A stretch of 64,000 bases of DNA from Anastrepha obliqua (taxonomy: Eukaryota; Arthropoda; Insecta; Diptera; Tephritidae): positions 7,192,001 to 7,256,000 of the forward strand of contig NC_072896.1 of NCBI RefSeq assembly GCF_027943255.1, read 5' to 3'. Made by a program: the position numbers and the translations under genes. Below are positions 55,001 through 58,904 of this stretch, piece by piece. Position 1 is the stretch's first letter; every line of letters starts with the position of its first letter. Under the pieces are notes generated by a model, which was given only the letters and a program-made list of their open reading frames with translations, made no database searches and was not told where the DNA came from.

Positions 55001-57277
55001 CATTACAATGCGGCACCCAACCTGAATTCCAGCTGTAGTCTATCGACTGGGCTAGGCGCCTACCCCTCGTTAAGCGCCGCCGCCGCTGCGTCGTTCACCC
55101 AGTCACCCGGCAGCAGTTTTTCCACATATCAGCATCCACATGCGACGGCTGACGGCACGCCCAGCGGCGTCGATGCCACAACGAGTCTAAGTAACACGAG
55201 CGTGGCGGGCGCGGGACGTCACTCTCATGCGGAGTTAGGTGTTGGCGTGGGTGGCACCGTTAGCGCGGGCATGTCCCATTGGCTGCCAACAGAGTCACAC
55301 TTGGCATCTGTGAAGTCGGAGAATCGCAGTCCTGGTCTTAATAACAGCGGCGGTGGCGGTGGAGGTGTTGCATCTAATGTGAACACCAACAGCAGCGGCA
55401 TTGAAACGCAATCAACTTTGGGCGGCAACAGCGCTGCACAGCTAGATGGCAATAGTGGCATGGCGGGAAATGGTGGCACACCAGGCAACAGCTCAGTCTA
55501 TAGCTGCTCCTCCGTCGGCGGCTTGAGCGGTTTGGAAAGCACTGTGGCGGGCATTGGCACGAACTCTTCATCCAGCGCAGCTATGGCGGCGGTTAATTCA
55601 TCAGCTGCAGCAGCTGCTGCAGCGGCAGCTTACGACACCAGCAAACACGATTACTACAACTACTACAACAGCATGCAACAGTATACGCCGCCGTTCTACT
55701 CCACCTACGGCACACCTTACACCACAGCGGCTACGCGCGCAGCCCCTAAAATCGAGCCCGGTTCGCCATACTTGACATCGTCATATGCCACTGCAGCAAG
55801 CAACAATAATTCCTCGCAGCTCTATCCAACCGCATATGGTTACAACAACTTTGCGCAGTTCGGCACAGCAGCAGCAGCTGCAGCGCAGCAGGACTACAGC
55901 GGCTACTATAACGATCAGTATGGCAACTATTACAACCCTGCCAGCTACTCACCGTATGCAGCTGTAAGTTCGCCCAGTTCGAGTGCGGCCAGCCACGGCT
56001 TTCATGTGGGCGCTTCCAACTTGTCGGAGAGTCCTACAGATACGCACTCGACCACACCGATTTTGCATGCCACACACTCACCACACTCGCCGCTGCCGAT
56101 CTCACCGAATGCCAATGCTGCGGCGCTTAGCACGAATGTCGCGGCAGCAGCGACGGCAACACATGCCAAAAGCACGCCAACCAGCAAGAGTGGGCGTTCG
56201 CGCGGACGACGCCACCAACAGCCCAGTCCAACACGCAGCACCACTTCGGACACACCAAACAGTGATGCGGCCAAGCCGCCCGAACGCGTCTTCATTTGGG
56301 ACCTGGATGAGACGATCATCATTTTTCATACGCTACTTTCCGGTTCCTTCGCCAATCGCTACACCAAAGACCAAAGCACACTGCTGACGATCGCCTTCCG
56401 CATGGAGGAGATGGTCTTCAATATGGCCGACACGCATTTTTTCTTCAACGAAATTGAGGAATGTGATCAGGTGCACATTGATGATGTGTCCTCCGATGAC
56501 AATGGACAGGATTTGAGCAATTATAATTTCGCGACGGACGGTTTCCATTCGGGCGCGCCACCCGGTGCGCCGCCAAATCTTTGCCTGCCAACTGGCGTGC
56601 GCGGAGGCGTCGACTGGATGCGCAAGTTGGCGTTTAGATATCGGAAAATCAAAGAGATCTACAATACCTACAGAGGGAAGTGAGTACCCGAGTACCGACG
56701 CAAAAGTTACGTTGGATAGAACCAAAATATATTATTTTTCTTATTACGTTTTTTATTTATATTTTCCAGCGTTGGTGGACTGTTGGGTCCCGAGAAGCGT
56801 GATGCCTGGCTACAAATACGCTCGGACATTGAGATGGCTACCGATAATTGGGCCTCGCTGGCCACGAAGTGTCTGAATATGATTGCGCAGCGCGAGAACT
56901 GTGTAAATGTGTTGGTGACGCAGACACAACTGGCGCCTGCGTTGGCTAAAGTGCTGCTCTTCGGACTCGGCAGCATATTCTCCATTGAGAATATCTACAG
57001 CGCGCATAAGATTGGTGAGTGCAGAATTAGAGAAAACCAATTCCCCAAATGCAGATTAGATGCCATTATTTTTTTGCTCTATCTCCACCTTTCAGGTCAC
57101 GACACCTGCTTCGAACGGATTATGACGCGTTTTGGACGGAAAGGCACCTACGTTGTTATAGGCGACGGCACAGAGGAGGAGAATGCGGCGAAGACATATA
57201 ACTTTCCATTTTGGCGCATCTCGTCGCACAGTGATATTCGCGCCCTCTACACGGCGCTCGACATGGGTTTCTTATGA
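13027..57277 (+). CDS. eya: eyes absent (Eya) transcriptional co-activator and HAD-type phosphatase, five coding exons
   Basis: Join 13027-13098, 33199-33245, 54760-56679, 56770-57014, 57096-57277; 821 residues. Eya is a nuclear co-activator that binds Sine oculis (Six family) in the retinal determination network and is also a protein tyrosine phosphatase of the HAD class. Visible in order: a short conserved N-terminus (1-39), a Gln-rich stretch (about 52-59), Ser/Gly/Ala-rich low complexity, a Tyr-rich region (about 331-447), SP-rich segment (about 474-492) typical of MAPK targets, a basic RGRR patch near 520, and the Eya domain (about 549-821). In that domain WDLDET gives the nucleophile D554 and D556, K760 lies in AHKIG, and D785 lies in IGDG. 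Drosophila Eya is about 760 residues; the excess here lies in low-complexity sequence. An alternative first exon, known in Drosophila, was not found. Recognition is from remembered family sequence. Confidence 0.93.
13892..14194 (-). mobile_element. tRNA-derived SINE, copy B
   Basis: Minus-strand head GCGGCCGCCGTAGCCGAATG with A box, then GTGCATAGGTTCGAATTTCC as B box (second head variant), the usual body, and the tail ending GGGTGTAAG. It lacks the TA-repeat tail of some other copies. Full-length otherwise. Confidence 0.85.
15480..16115 (+). pseudogene. LINE RNase H and C-terminal relic
   Basis: [16 protein letters not shown] (15512), [13 protein letters not shown] (15619), [14 protein letters not shown] (15681), [20 protein letters not shown] (15754) and a degraded C-terminus ([10 protein letters not shown], 16003) follow the order of the RNase H domain and tail of I/R1/LOA-type LINEs. 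WVPGH has become VSAHR. Stops and frameshifts throughout. Confidence 0.65.
16545..16802 (-). mobile_element. tRNA-derived SINE, copy C (diverged)
   Basis: Head GCGGCCGTCGTAGCCGAATG on the minus strand at 16802, recognisable B box (AGTACGAATCTCC, mutated), and the body including CATGAAAAAGCTTCTCATAA. The 3' tail is lost near 16545. More diverged than copies A and B. Confidence 0.75.
16803..19139. other. eya: Intron DNA without recognised elements
   Basis: AT-rich sequence. Frames at 17968-18302 overlap each other in different frames without any domain. Nothing supported. Confidence 0.45.
19140..19398 (+). pseudogene. Internally deleted mauritiana-like mariner fragment
   Basis: [20 protein letters not shown], then [12 protein letters not shown] (the second helix-turn-helix region), fused directly to [20 protein letters not shown] and [12 protein letters not shown]. 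The segment between, which carries the first catalytic Asp, is deleted. The retained blocks resemble those of the intact mariner at 34905. No terminal repeats found. Confidence 0.7.
19531..19700. repeat. Dispersed repeat with (TTG)n lead
   Basis: A seven-unit TTG run at about 19533-19553 leads into GTAGTAGCGGCATGTACATC and CGGATATAAATCCGGATCGT, an arrangement I recall as a dispersed fly repeat. It may be the 3' end (with CAA tail) of the minus-strand LINE relic that follows. Confidence 0.4.
19931..20740 (-). pseudogene. LINE RNase H and C-terminal relic
   Basis: Minus strand, from 20660 down: [17 protein letters not shown], then a stretch reading [16 protein letters not shown] (near 20560) and [20 protein letters not shown] (near 20440), [18 protein letters not shown] (20390), and the Cys-rich tail [20 protein letters not shown] (20160). 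This is the RNase H to zinc-knuckle-like C-terminus order of I/R1/LOA-type LINEs. Two frame changes. RT absent. Confidence 0.75.
20900..23355. other. eya: Intron DNA, A-rich and CA/TG-rich, no gene supported
   Basis: Many overlapping short frames on the minus strand (21057-22831) are translations of A-rich plus-strand sequence and give Phe/Leu/Cys/Val-rich peptides in every frame. (TG)n at about 21724 and 22808, and a (GGTT)n tract near 22448. No transposon ends recognised. Confidence 0.45.
23356..23935 (-). mobile_element. Mariner fragment, 3' end, with nested SINE
   Basis: The left edge TTAGGGCGGGTAATAAATTC continues GTAGCG, matching the terminus of the mariner at 3264. Beyond the SINE the minus strand encodes the mariner C-terminus: [24 protein letters not shown] sequence near 23900, then [24 protein letters not shown] and [13 protein letters not shown] sequence near 23740. 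Cut off at about 23935. No 5' half. Confidence 0.7.
23384..23638 (-). mobile_element. tRNA-derived SINE, copy D, inserted in a mariner end
   Basis: The SINE runs from the TA-rich tail at 23384 to GCGGCCGC at 23631-23638. TAGCGTT flanks it on both sides (23377 and 23640), a 7-bp target duplication inside the mariner terminus. The body lacks the segment between CCGTTCGGAGTCGGCTTGAA and the CGGTCGCCCATCGGC block, an internal deletion. Confidence 0.8.
24080..25755 (+). pseudogene. LINE reverse transcriptase relic, interrupted
   Basis: [20 protein letters not shown] (24110), [20 protein letters not shown] and [11 protein letters not shown] (24315-24425), [16 protein letters not shown] (24675), then after a gap [20 protein letters not shown] (25163), [15 protein letters not shown] (25233) and a C-terminal thumb region to 25755. 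Palm YADD is CADD here. A SINE (24433-24587) and about 370 bp of foreign sequence (24760-25130) interrupt it. Several stops. Related in type to jockey-group elements. Confidence 0.75.
24433..24587 (+). mobile_element. tRNA-derived SINE, copy E, 5'-truncated, inside the LINE relic
   Basis: Starts within the body at GCTCCTCATTAAAAAAAGTA, continues CTGCCGTTCGGAGTCGGCTT and the rest of the body, and ends GGCGTAGGCGCTAATTATTT with a TA-rich tail. The tRNA-like head is missing. It follows the RT palm sequence directly. Confidence 0.8.
26830..27638. mobile_element. Non-autonomous piggyBac-like element with nested LINE tail
   Basis: Left end after TTAA: TCCTTCGGGGACGAGTGTCG. Right end, reverse complement TCCCTTTGGAGGCGGAGCC, followed by TAAA (a decayed TTAA). 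Subterminal direct repeats GTGTCGGCATATAGCCGTCC and ATGTCGCCATTTAGCCGCCC lie at 26843 and 26888. A short acidic reading frame beginning [20 protein letters not shown] (27259) has the character of a piggyBac transposase start. Most of the transposase is missing. Confidence 0.5.
27110..27200. repeat. GGTTA-rich LINE 3'-end-like tract
   Basis: TTAGATTAGGTTAGGTTAGG and similar units run from 27113 to 27154, followed by AGTGGGCCCACTTGGAC. The same kind of GGTTAGGTTAGG tract with a matching downstream context sits at 42742, at the 3' end of an RNase H relic. It is therefore probably a LINE tail and not telomeric DNA. Confidence 0.45.
28317..29045 (-). pseudogene. LINE reverse transcriptase C-terminal relic with 3' tail
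   Basis: Minus strand: [20 protein letters not shown] (29030), [13 protein letters not shown] (28940), then [23 protein letters not shown] (28830), and [20 protein letters not shown] with [16 protein letters not shown] (28680-28570), ending at a stop at 28441. A plus-strand TTTATTTATTTTTATTTTTA at about 28309-28330 corresponds to the A-rich tail. 5'-truncated and frame-shifted. Confidence 0.75.
29305..29420. repeat. Imperfect inverted repeat (hairpin)
   Basis: GGTGCCTGATCGAAGC at 29308 pairs with CTTCGATCAGGCACGAG at 29405, with about 80 bases between. Downstream sequence at about 29508-29535 shares a block with 513-533. It may be the end region of a decayed TTAA-type element. Confidence 0.45.
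29579..29820 (-). pseudogene. Coding fragment resembling the C-terminus of a Kolobok-type transposase
   Basis: An open minus-strand frame reads [40 protein letters not shown] and [20 protein letters not shown], ending [11 protein letters not shown] and TAA. A charged helical stretch followed by LLYGAGI is the kind of C-terminus I associate with Kolobok transposases, which make TTAA duplications. The plus-strand frame at 29586-29798 is its shadow. The assignment is tentative. Confidence 0.35.
33199..33245 (+). CDS. eya: eya coding exon 2 (47-nt microexon)
   Basis: Acceptor TTTTTTACAG/GTTAAACG and donor AATCG/GTAAGA bound 47 nt that encode [15 protein letters not shown] plus the first two bases of an Arg codon. 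This matches the VKRPKTDHTDTHERNR block that follows the first exon in Drosophila Eya as I remember it. Phase 0 in, phase 2 out. The first base of the next exon (c at 54760) completes CGC (Arg40), and the frame then continues LCSQ, close to LCNLSQ in Drosophila. It sits alone between two introns of over 20 kb. Confidence 0.9.
33520..34490 (+). pseudogene. LINE RNase H and zinc-knuckle C-terminus relic
   Basis: [20 protein letters not shown] (33710), then after a frameshift [20 protein letters not shown] (33870) and [20 protein letters not shown] (33990), then in the next frame [20 protein letters not shown] and [20 protein letters not shown] (34240-34380). RNase H acidic residues and the HxC2-type knuckle are visible. 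It lies 275 bp after eya exon 2. Two to three frameshifts and stops; RT missing. Confidence 0.8.
34905..36185 (-). mobile_element. Apparently intact mariner transposon, 1281 bp
   Basis: Bounded by TA on both sides (34903 and 36186). Left end GGACTATGGTTAAGTTCGTG, reverse complement of the right end GGACTATGAATAAGTTCCTT, imperfect inverted repeats. It holds one uninterrupted transposase frame. The length matches autonomous mariners (about 1.28 kb). It lies in eya intron 2, opposite to eya transcription, and is the only element here without inactivating changes. Confidence 0.93.
34975..36015 (-). CDS. Mariner transposase, mauritiana-like, intact
   Basis: 346 residues from ATG at 36015 ([12 protein letters not shown]); the frame also opens two codons upstream with a TTG, but the ATG start fits the known length (Mos1 has 345). 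The N-terminus carries two helix-turn-helix regions (about 7-60 and 75-115, the latter with [17 protein letters not shown]), a WVPYEL linker at about 122, and then the catalytic domain with all three Asp: [24 protein letters not shown] and [12 protein letters not shown]. The last two are 34 residues apart (DD34D). C-terminus [17 protein letters not shown] as in Mos1-type enzymes. The enzyme cuts and pastes the element at TA sites. Confidence 0.95.
   Translation of the reverse strand: MSNFVPNNVFLRGILLHYFNMKKKAAESHRILVEVYGEHALAERTCQKWFARFKSGDFGLEDEERKGAPPKFMDTELEELLDQDPAQTQEEVAKTLGVDQSTISKCLKAMGMIRKVGHWVPYELKPRDVERRFMACEQLLQRHKRKGFLHRIVTGDEKWVHYDNPKRRATYGYPGHASTSTSAQNIHGLKVMLCIWWDQLGVVYYELLKPNETITGDVYRRQLMRLSRALREKRPQYADRHDKVILQHDNARPHVAQVVKTYLETLKWDVLPHPPYSPDLAPSDYYLFRSMQHGLADQHFRNYDEVKKWIDSWIAAKPTEFFTKGIRELPERWEKVVVSDGQYFEY
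36418..36570 (-). mobile_element. tRNA-derived SINE, 5'-truncated and diverged
   Basis: Plus-strand AATTGGCGCGTACACATCAG, GTGTTTGCCCGAGCTCCTCC, ATCTACAGTTTTAAACCAAC and TTTTTTATGAGGAGTTTTTC follow the SINE body in reverse orientation. The head with A and B boxes is missing, and a short segment (CAAGCAGCACCAAGGCTC) has diverged. Confidence 0.75.
37968..38232 (+). mobile_element. tRNA-derived SINE, plus orientation, fused to a Tc1 fragment
   Basis: Head GCGGCCGCCGTAGCCGAATG and GGTTGGTGCGTGACTACCAT (A box region), a B-box region that has been lost, then the body to GCTCGGTCAAACACCC and a short A9 run. The 3' terminal GGGTGTACGCGCC segment is absent; Tc1-type coding sequence follows directly. 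Confidence 0.8.
38233..38898 (+). mobile_element. 3' part of a Tc1-like transposon
   Basis: Coding segment 38236-38588 followed by about 310 bp of non-coding DNA ending in GTTGCTATTATATTGACCGC then AGCTG, with TA at 38899. The reverse complement CAGCTGCGGTCAATATAATA resembles the ends of Tc1-like elements from flies. An internal GTGCTATTATTTTGACTGTG (38681) resembles the same terminus. The 5' half is missing. Confidence 0.7.
38236..38588 (+). pseudogene. Tc1-like transposase, C-terminal third (DD34E type)
   Basis: Reads [54 protein letters not shown] and the C-terminus [20 protein letters not shown], ending in a stop at 38586. The second catalytic Asp (QQDND) and the Glu (PIENLW) are present; the first Asp and the DNA-binding domain are missing. 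The reading frame runs open upstream into the SINE to a Met at 38070 (172 codons in all), but that extension is translated SINE. Confidence 0.8.
39840..40677. mobile_element. 838-bp element with inverted arms of about 190 bp
   Basis: Left arm GGGTGGGCCAATTTGTATGG pairs with the right arm, reverse complement GGGTGGGGCAATTTGTATGA. The pairing runs on with small gaps through CATCGTCCTTAGCAGATTCG, GCATATGTGGATTTTGCATA and CATTAGAGCATAGCTCTAAA. TA sits on both sides. A second end-like motif, ACATTAGGGCGGATAAATTA, lies inside the left arm at 39945 with a partner near 40570, so one terminus may be nested in another. No coding capacity. Confidence 0.8.
41616..41882 (-). pseudogene. Possible fragment of a Tc1/mariner-superfamily transposase
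   Basis: An 88-codon minus-strand frame. Residues about 50-75 ([20 protein letters not shown]) resemble the segment just before the second catalytic Asp in transposases of the type found at 59500-61200. The first half is not recognised, and the expected QQDGA block does not follow. It could be coincidental. Confidence 0.35.
42129..42250 (-). mobile_element. Highly diverged SINE remnant
   Basis: AATGGAGGGAAAAGCTTTTC, CATGACAGAAAACCTCTCGA and TTACCATTGCCTGTCGAGGA match the SINE body in reverse orientation with an internal deletion. Head and tail cannot be made out with certainty. Confidence 0.55.
42390..42730 (-). pseudogene. maT-like transposase, N-terminal fragment
   Basis: Minus strand: [36 protein letters not shown] and [15 protein letters not shown] followed by [15 protein letters not shown]. 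This is the helix-turn-helix region and linker of maT-type transposases. The same TARSV(R)S.. AVAQSV block occurs at 52600. One stop; no catalytic domain attached. Confidence 0.6.
42742..43690 (-). pseudogene. LINE RNase H plus C-terminal domain, with GGTTA tail
   Basis: Minus strand: [20 protein letters not shown] (43660), [40 protein letters not shown] and [20 protein letters not shown] (43320) give a well kept RNase H domain; then [20 protein letters not shown] and [20 protein letters not shown] (43000) give the Cys/His knuckle, ending at 42841. The 3' end carries CTAACCTAACCTGAC on the minus strand. It is the least degraded of the five such relics in the window, with the first RNase H Asp region broken. 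I/R1/LOA-type. Confidence 0.8.
43700..45473. other. eya: Intron DNA, no element recognised
   Basis: Contains (TATG)n at about 44232-44252 and GTATGTATGTATGTGTG near 45140, and a (TGC)n run at 44970. The overlapping frames at 44147-44680 on both strands are not supported as genes. The GC content rises a little at 44680-44900. It could be regulatory, but I see no defining motif. Confidence 0.4.
45478..46206. mobile_element. TTAA-flanked MITE, 729 bp
   Basis: TTAA at 45474 and 46207. Left end GGGTACCTGGTGGTCTAGAG; reverse complement of the right end GGGGACCCGATGGTCTAGAA. No coding sequence. The interior has AATCGAAAAAATGAAAAATT and AAAAAGTCGTTTCG stretches. LINE coding sequence begins directly at its right edge. 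Confidence 0.65.
46212..47690 (+). pseudogene. LINE reverse transcriptase relic split by a mariner
   Basis: Left part 46212-46598: [37 protein letters not shown] and [10 protein letters not shown]. Right part 47298-47690: [30 protein letters not shown] (the YADD region as YAYDAQ) and [18 protein letters not shown]. The two parts join across the mariner at the QGSILGPLLF motif of the palm domain. Stops and frameshifts in the right part. Confidence 0.75.
46599..47297 (+). mobile_element. 5'-deleted mariner (mellifera-like) inside the LINE
   Basis: TA flanks at 46597 and 47298. The right end is intact (reverse complement TTGGGTAGTCGAAAAAGTCT). The left end is lost: after TA and TTG the sequence jumps into the coding region. 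The frame reads [20 protein letters not shown] (first catalytic Asp kept, TGDEKW changed to TEDEKW), a [23 protein letters not shown], a frameshift in an A10 run, then [40 protein letters not shown] and the C-terminus to 47219. Confidence 0.85.
47720..48065 (-). pseudogene. Mariner C-terminal fragment, copy 1
   Basis: Plus-strand CCAGTTTTCGAAGCCTTTTA, CTAAAACATGAATTTTGACT and GAAGGATGATTCGTCTCTTT correspond, on the minus strand, to the C-terminal half of a mariner transposase, including a RIILHQ-like block before the second catalytic Asp. It is closely related to 48340-48700 and ends at ATGCCATTGTAGCC, where the SINE begins. Confidence 0.6.
48066..48290 (+). mobile_element. tRNA-derived SINE, plus orientation
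   Basis: TGTAGCCGAATGGGTTGGGG (A box), AGTGCATAGGTTCAAATCTC (B box, second head variant), then the body with a deletion of the CTGCCGTTCGG segment and the end AAGGGTGTAAGCGCCAATTA with a TA-rich tail. The first bases (GCGGCCGCCG) are missing; the junction shares GTAGCC with the flanking mariner sequence. Confidence 0.8.
48310..48740 (-). pseudogene. Mariner C-terminal fragment, copy 2
   Basis: The minus strand reads [19 protein letters not shown] followed by a degraded DNASSHT block, then [34 protein letters not shown] and TGQRASKTG. This matches the C-terminus of SETMAR-like mariner transposases. It is diverged from copy 1 (47720) but of the same family, with several stops. Confidence 0.6.
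49545..50160 (+). pseudogene. LINE RNase H domain relic (well preserved)
   Basis: An uninterrupted stretch reads [37 protein letters not shown] and [20 protein letters not shown], giving the Glu, Asp and His/Asp landmarks of LINE RNase H (about 49570-49850), then a C-terminal segment to a TAA at 50028. A degraded continuation ([10 protein letters not shown]) follows. The first catalytic Asp (TDGS) is lost at the truncated 5' edge. No RT. Confidence 0.8.
50170..51859. other. eya: Intron DNA, no element recognised
   Basis: Contains (TATG)n near 50930-50955, (CATA)n near 51083-51110 and T-rich sequence to 51660 that gives Phe/Val/Leu-rich pseudo-frames. Nothing supported as a gene. Confidence 0.4.
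51873..52169 (-). mobile_element. tRNA-derived SINE with 13-bp target duplication
   Basis: Flanked by CACTCGTAGGCTT (51860) and CACTCATAGGCTT (52170), a 13-bp duplication with one mismatch. The body and B box (GTGCGTAGGTTCGAATTTTC on the minus strand) are clear. The head stops after GTGACTACCATTCGG, so the A box is missing (5' truncation). The TA-rich tail lies at 51873-51891. Confidence 0.85.
52190..52300 (+). pseudogene. Short LINE reverse transcriptase fragment
   Basis: [20 protein letters not shown] (52223) is the conserved thumb-region motif of jockey-type RTs. Nothing more of the element is recognisable around it. Confidence 0.5.
52440..52760 (+). pseudogene. maT-like transposase, N-terminal fragment
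   Basis: [18 protein letters not shown] (52475), a broken linker, then [18 protein letters not shown] followed by PSTSIFGL (52617-52700). It matches the N-terminal region of the fragment at 42390 in content and order. Frameshifted, no catalytic domain. Confidence 0.55.
53226..54120 (+). mobile_element. Internally deleted mellifera-type mariner, 895 bp
   Basis: TA on both sides (53224 and 54121). Ends TTGGGTTGGGGAGAAAGCAA and, as reverse complement, TTGGGTTGGGAAAAAAGAAA. The frame begins [19 protein letters not shown] at 53398, then [66 protein letters not shown] (first Asp kept), VLLCVWWDW, and jumps to [18 protein letters not shown]. The section with the second and third catalytic Asp is deleted. 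Stops and frameshifts as well. Confidence 0.88.
54760..56679 (+). CDS. eya: eya coding exon 3 (large exon: transactivation region and start of Eya domain)
   Basis: 1920 nt, residues 40-680 (both end residues are split codons). The acceptor is a pyrimidine tract ending CTCTTTAG at 54759; the donor is GGGAA/GTGAGT at 56680. The frame is open from the acceptor, so the apparent GTG start at 55202 is an artefact, as is the TGA at 56681, which lies in the intron. Contents: Q8 run, Ser/Gly-rich sequence including a G6 run, an A9 run just before [12 protein letters not shown], the Tyr-rich region, [11 protein letters not shown], a basic patch, then [17 protein letters not shown], which opens the Eya domain. 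Long open frames on the opposite strand (for example 56333-56725) are shadows of this GC-rich exon. Confidence 0.95.
56770..57014 (+). CDS. eya: eya coding exon 4 (Eya domain, middle)
   Basis: Bounded by TTTTCCAG at 56769 and ATTG/GTGAGT at 57015. The split codon AA+C gives Asn680, followed by [17 protein letters not shown] and onward to NIYSAHKIG. This is the alpha/beta core of the HAD-type fold. Lys760 in AHKIG corresponds to the motif-2 lysine of Eya phosphatases. The preceding intron is only 90 nt (56680-56769), in contrast to the two 20-kb introns upstream. Confidence 0.95.
57096..57277 (+). CDS. eya: eya coding exon 5 (terminal exon)
   Basis: Acceptor CCTTTCAG at 57095; the exon starts GTCACGACACC, the split codon giving Gly762 and then [16 protein letters not shown]. 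It contains [10 protein letters not shown] with the acidic residue D785, and ends in the conserved Eya C-terminus [11 protein letters not shown] followed by TGA at 57275. The 81-nt intron before it (57015-57095) is intact. Confidence 0.95.
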
Positions 57278-57730
57278 AAGACGCGCTGTTGCAGCTGGGT
57301 ACATTGCGCGACAATTACACTGTAAAAATAAGAAGTAAATTATATGATAACAATTGTAATATTAAATAGTATTGAGTTAATTGAAAAAAAAAAATAAAAA
57401 ATTACAACAAAAAATAAAAAATAAATAAATAAATAAGTGAAAATCTCTTGCATATAAATTAAATATTGTTGTAGCTAAGCAAATGTACGCACTAAAGATT
57501 AAAAGACTTAATCATTGTATTTAGTTAAAGAAAAATAATAATTAATTAAATAATAAAAAAATATGTCTAACACTGAAAAATCTAAAAATCTAAAACCATA
57601 AAAATTAAAAATTTTATTTGTTGCCTGATTGCAAGAAAAAAAAACAAAAAAAAAAATATGTACAAAATTAATGCAACGTGTCTTCTTTAAGTTGTATTAT
57701 ATTTATTGAAAATAAACTTATTACATTTGG
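57278..57730 (+). other. eya: Probable eya 3' UTR with polyadenylation signals
   Basis: AT-rich sequence after the eya stop. AATAAA hexamers cluster around 57391-57435. A cleaner one at 57711 is followed by a GT/T-rich stretch (TTTGGTTTACACTTTG), a plausible cleavage context. A further AATAAA near 58086 would give a longer 3' UTR. Which signal is used cannot be told from sequence. Confidence 0.5.
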
Positions 57731-57835
57731 TTTACACTTTGACGTAAATAAAAAAAATAAAAATAAAAACATATTTTATTAATTAAATTTTGCTCCACTT
57801 ATCGTGCGCACGAACGGAAAGACGAACGAACGGAC

Positions 57836-57940
57836 ATGGCTAAAAGGATTATTCTCCTCATTTTGGGCATTTTTGTATATAAGCTAACGCAATACCTCAC
57901 ACAAGCCAACACTCCACACGCGCAACCAAAAAGTCATTGA
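57836..57940 (+). CDS. Possible small ORF, 34 residues with hydrophobic N-terminus
   Basis: ATG to TGA: MAKRIILLILGIFVYKLTQY and a short polar tail. The first half looks like a signal peptide or membrane anchor. It lies about 560 nt after the eya stop, and AATAAA follows near 58086. No homologue is recognised. It may simply be eya 3' UTR or spacer. Confidence 0.2.
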   Translation: MAKRIILLILGIFVYKLTQYLTQANTPHAQPKSH

Positions 57941-58156
57941 GGAAATGTCAGAGCAGCGATTGACACTCCCGTTGGAAATACCTACTCAGCAGAGTACCGG
58001 TCACCTGGCAAGCACACGGGCCAAATCTAAGTCTTAGTATTAGAATTAAACTAATTTGTAAGTTCAGTTGTAAAATATCAAGCAACCAATAAAGAGCGGT
58101 CTCGTCCGGAACCATTTTTTTTTGTTAACCACCGTAGCCGGGTAGTTTAACTTAAG

Positions 58157-58895
58157 ACATGGACTGAAAAGTCCCGGGACTAACAAGGAAAACATGTTTT
58201 TTTTGTGTTCAAAATTAGTTTTATTCTTCAACGTAATTTCCATCAAGAACAACGCAATCATTTCAGCGCCGCTCTAACATTTCAATATCACTTTGGTGAT
58301 AGGCCTCAATTTTCAGCTCGCACCTTTTCTATGTTTGTGCAATAACCTCTTCATTCGAGCGAAATTTCTTACCGGCAATAATTTTTTTTGGCTCTGTGAA
58401 CAGCCAGTAGTCGCTGAGAGCCAAATCTAGCGTATACTGTGGATGTGGGACAATTCGAAGTTCAATTCACGTAGTTAGGCCATTGTTTTGATTGACTTGT
58501 GACGTTCTTGTTTTTGGTCAACAGTGAACAAAGCTTTCTCATAGTCAAATGTTCATGTAATATGAAGCGAACTGGTTCTTTTGATATCTTTACGATGTCA
58601 GCTAACTCCTGCAACAACACTTTTCGTTCATTCAAAACGATTTAGTAGATTTTTTTGATATTTTCTGGTGTTACCTCCTCATTTGGACGCTCACGCCGTG
58701 GTGAGTCATCGATGTCTCTACGGCCACGTTTGAAGTCAGCAAGCCATCGTTTTATTGTTGTTTCTGATGGAGCGGAGTCCCCATAACCTTTTCAGGCCAT
58801 TGCTTCGCTTAAACGGTATTTTTTCTCAACCCATTTACAGCAGTGTAAAATTAAAACACGAAATTCTTTTTGATCCATTGCTTTGAAAATAAGAA
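58157..58895 (-). mobile_element. Internally deleted irritans/SETMAR-like mariner
   Basis: Plus-strand edge ACATGGACTGAAAAGTCCCG is a mariner-type terminus. The minus strand begins MDQKEFRVLILHCCKWVEKK at 58878, with TTIKRWLADFKRGRRDIDDS, LQELADIVKISKEPVRFILH, then jumps to a C-terminal PHPQYTLDLALSDYWLF block (58450) and CVVLDGNYVEE. The region with the first two catalytic Asp is missing; at least three stops. Confidence 0.75.
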
Positions 58896-58904
58896 AATTA
58901 GCGT

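Noticed and set aside
55202..56683. Single-exon gene reading of eya (GTG start, TGA at 56681)
   Set aside because: The frame is open back to the acceptor at 54759 and the stop lies in the intron after GTGAGT.
56333..56725. 130-codon minus-strand ORF, and other long frames opposite eya exon 3
   Set aside because: GC-rich coding sequence of eya is open in several frames by chance; none has a recognisable domain.
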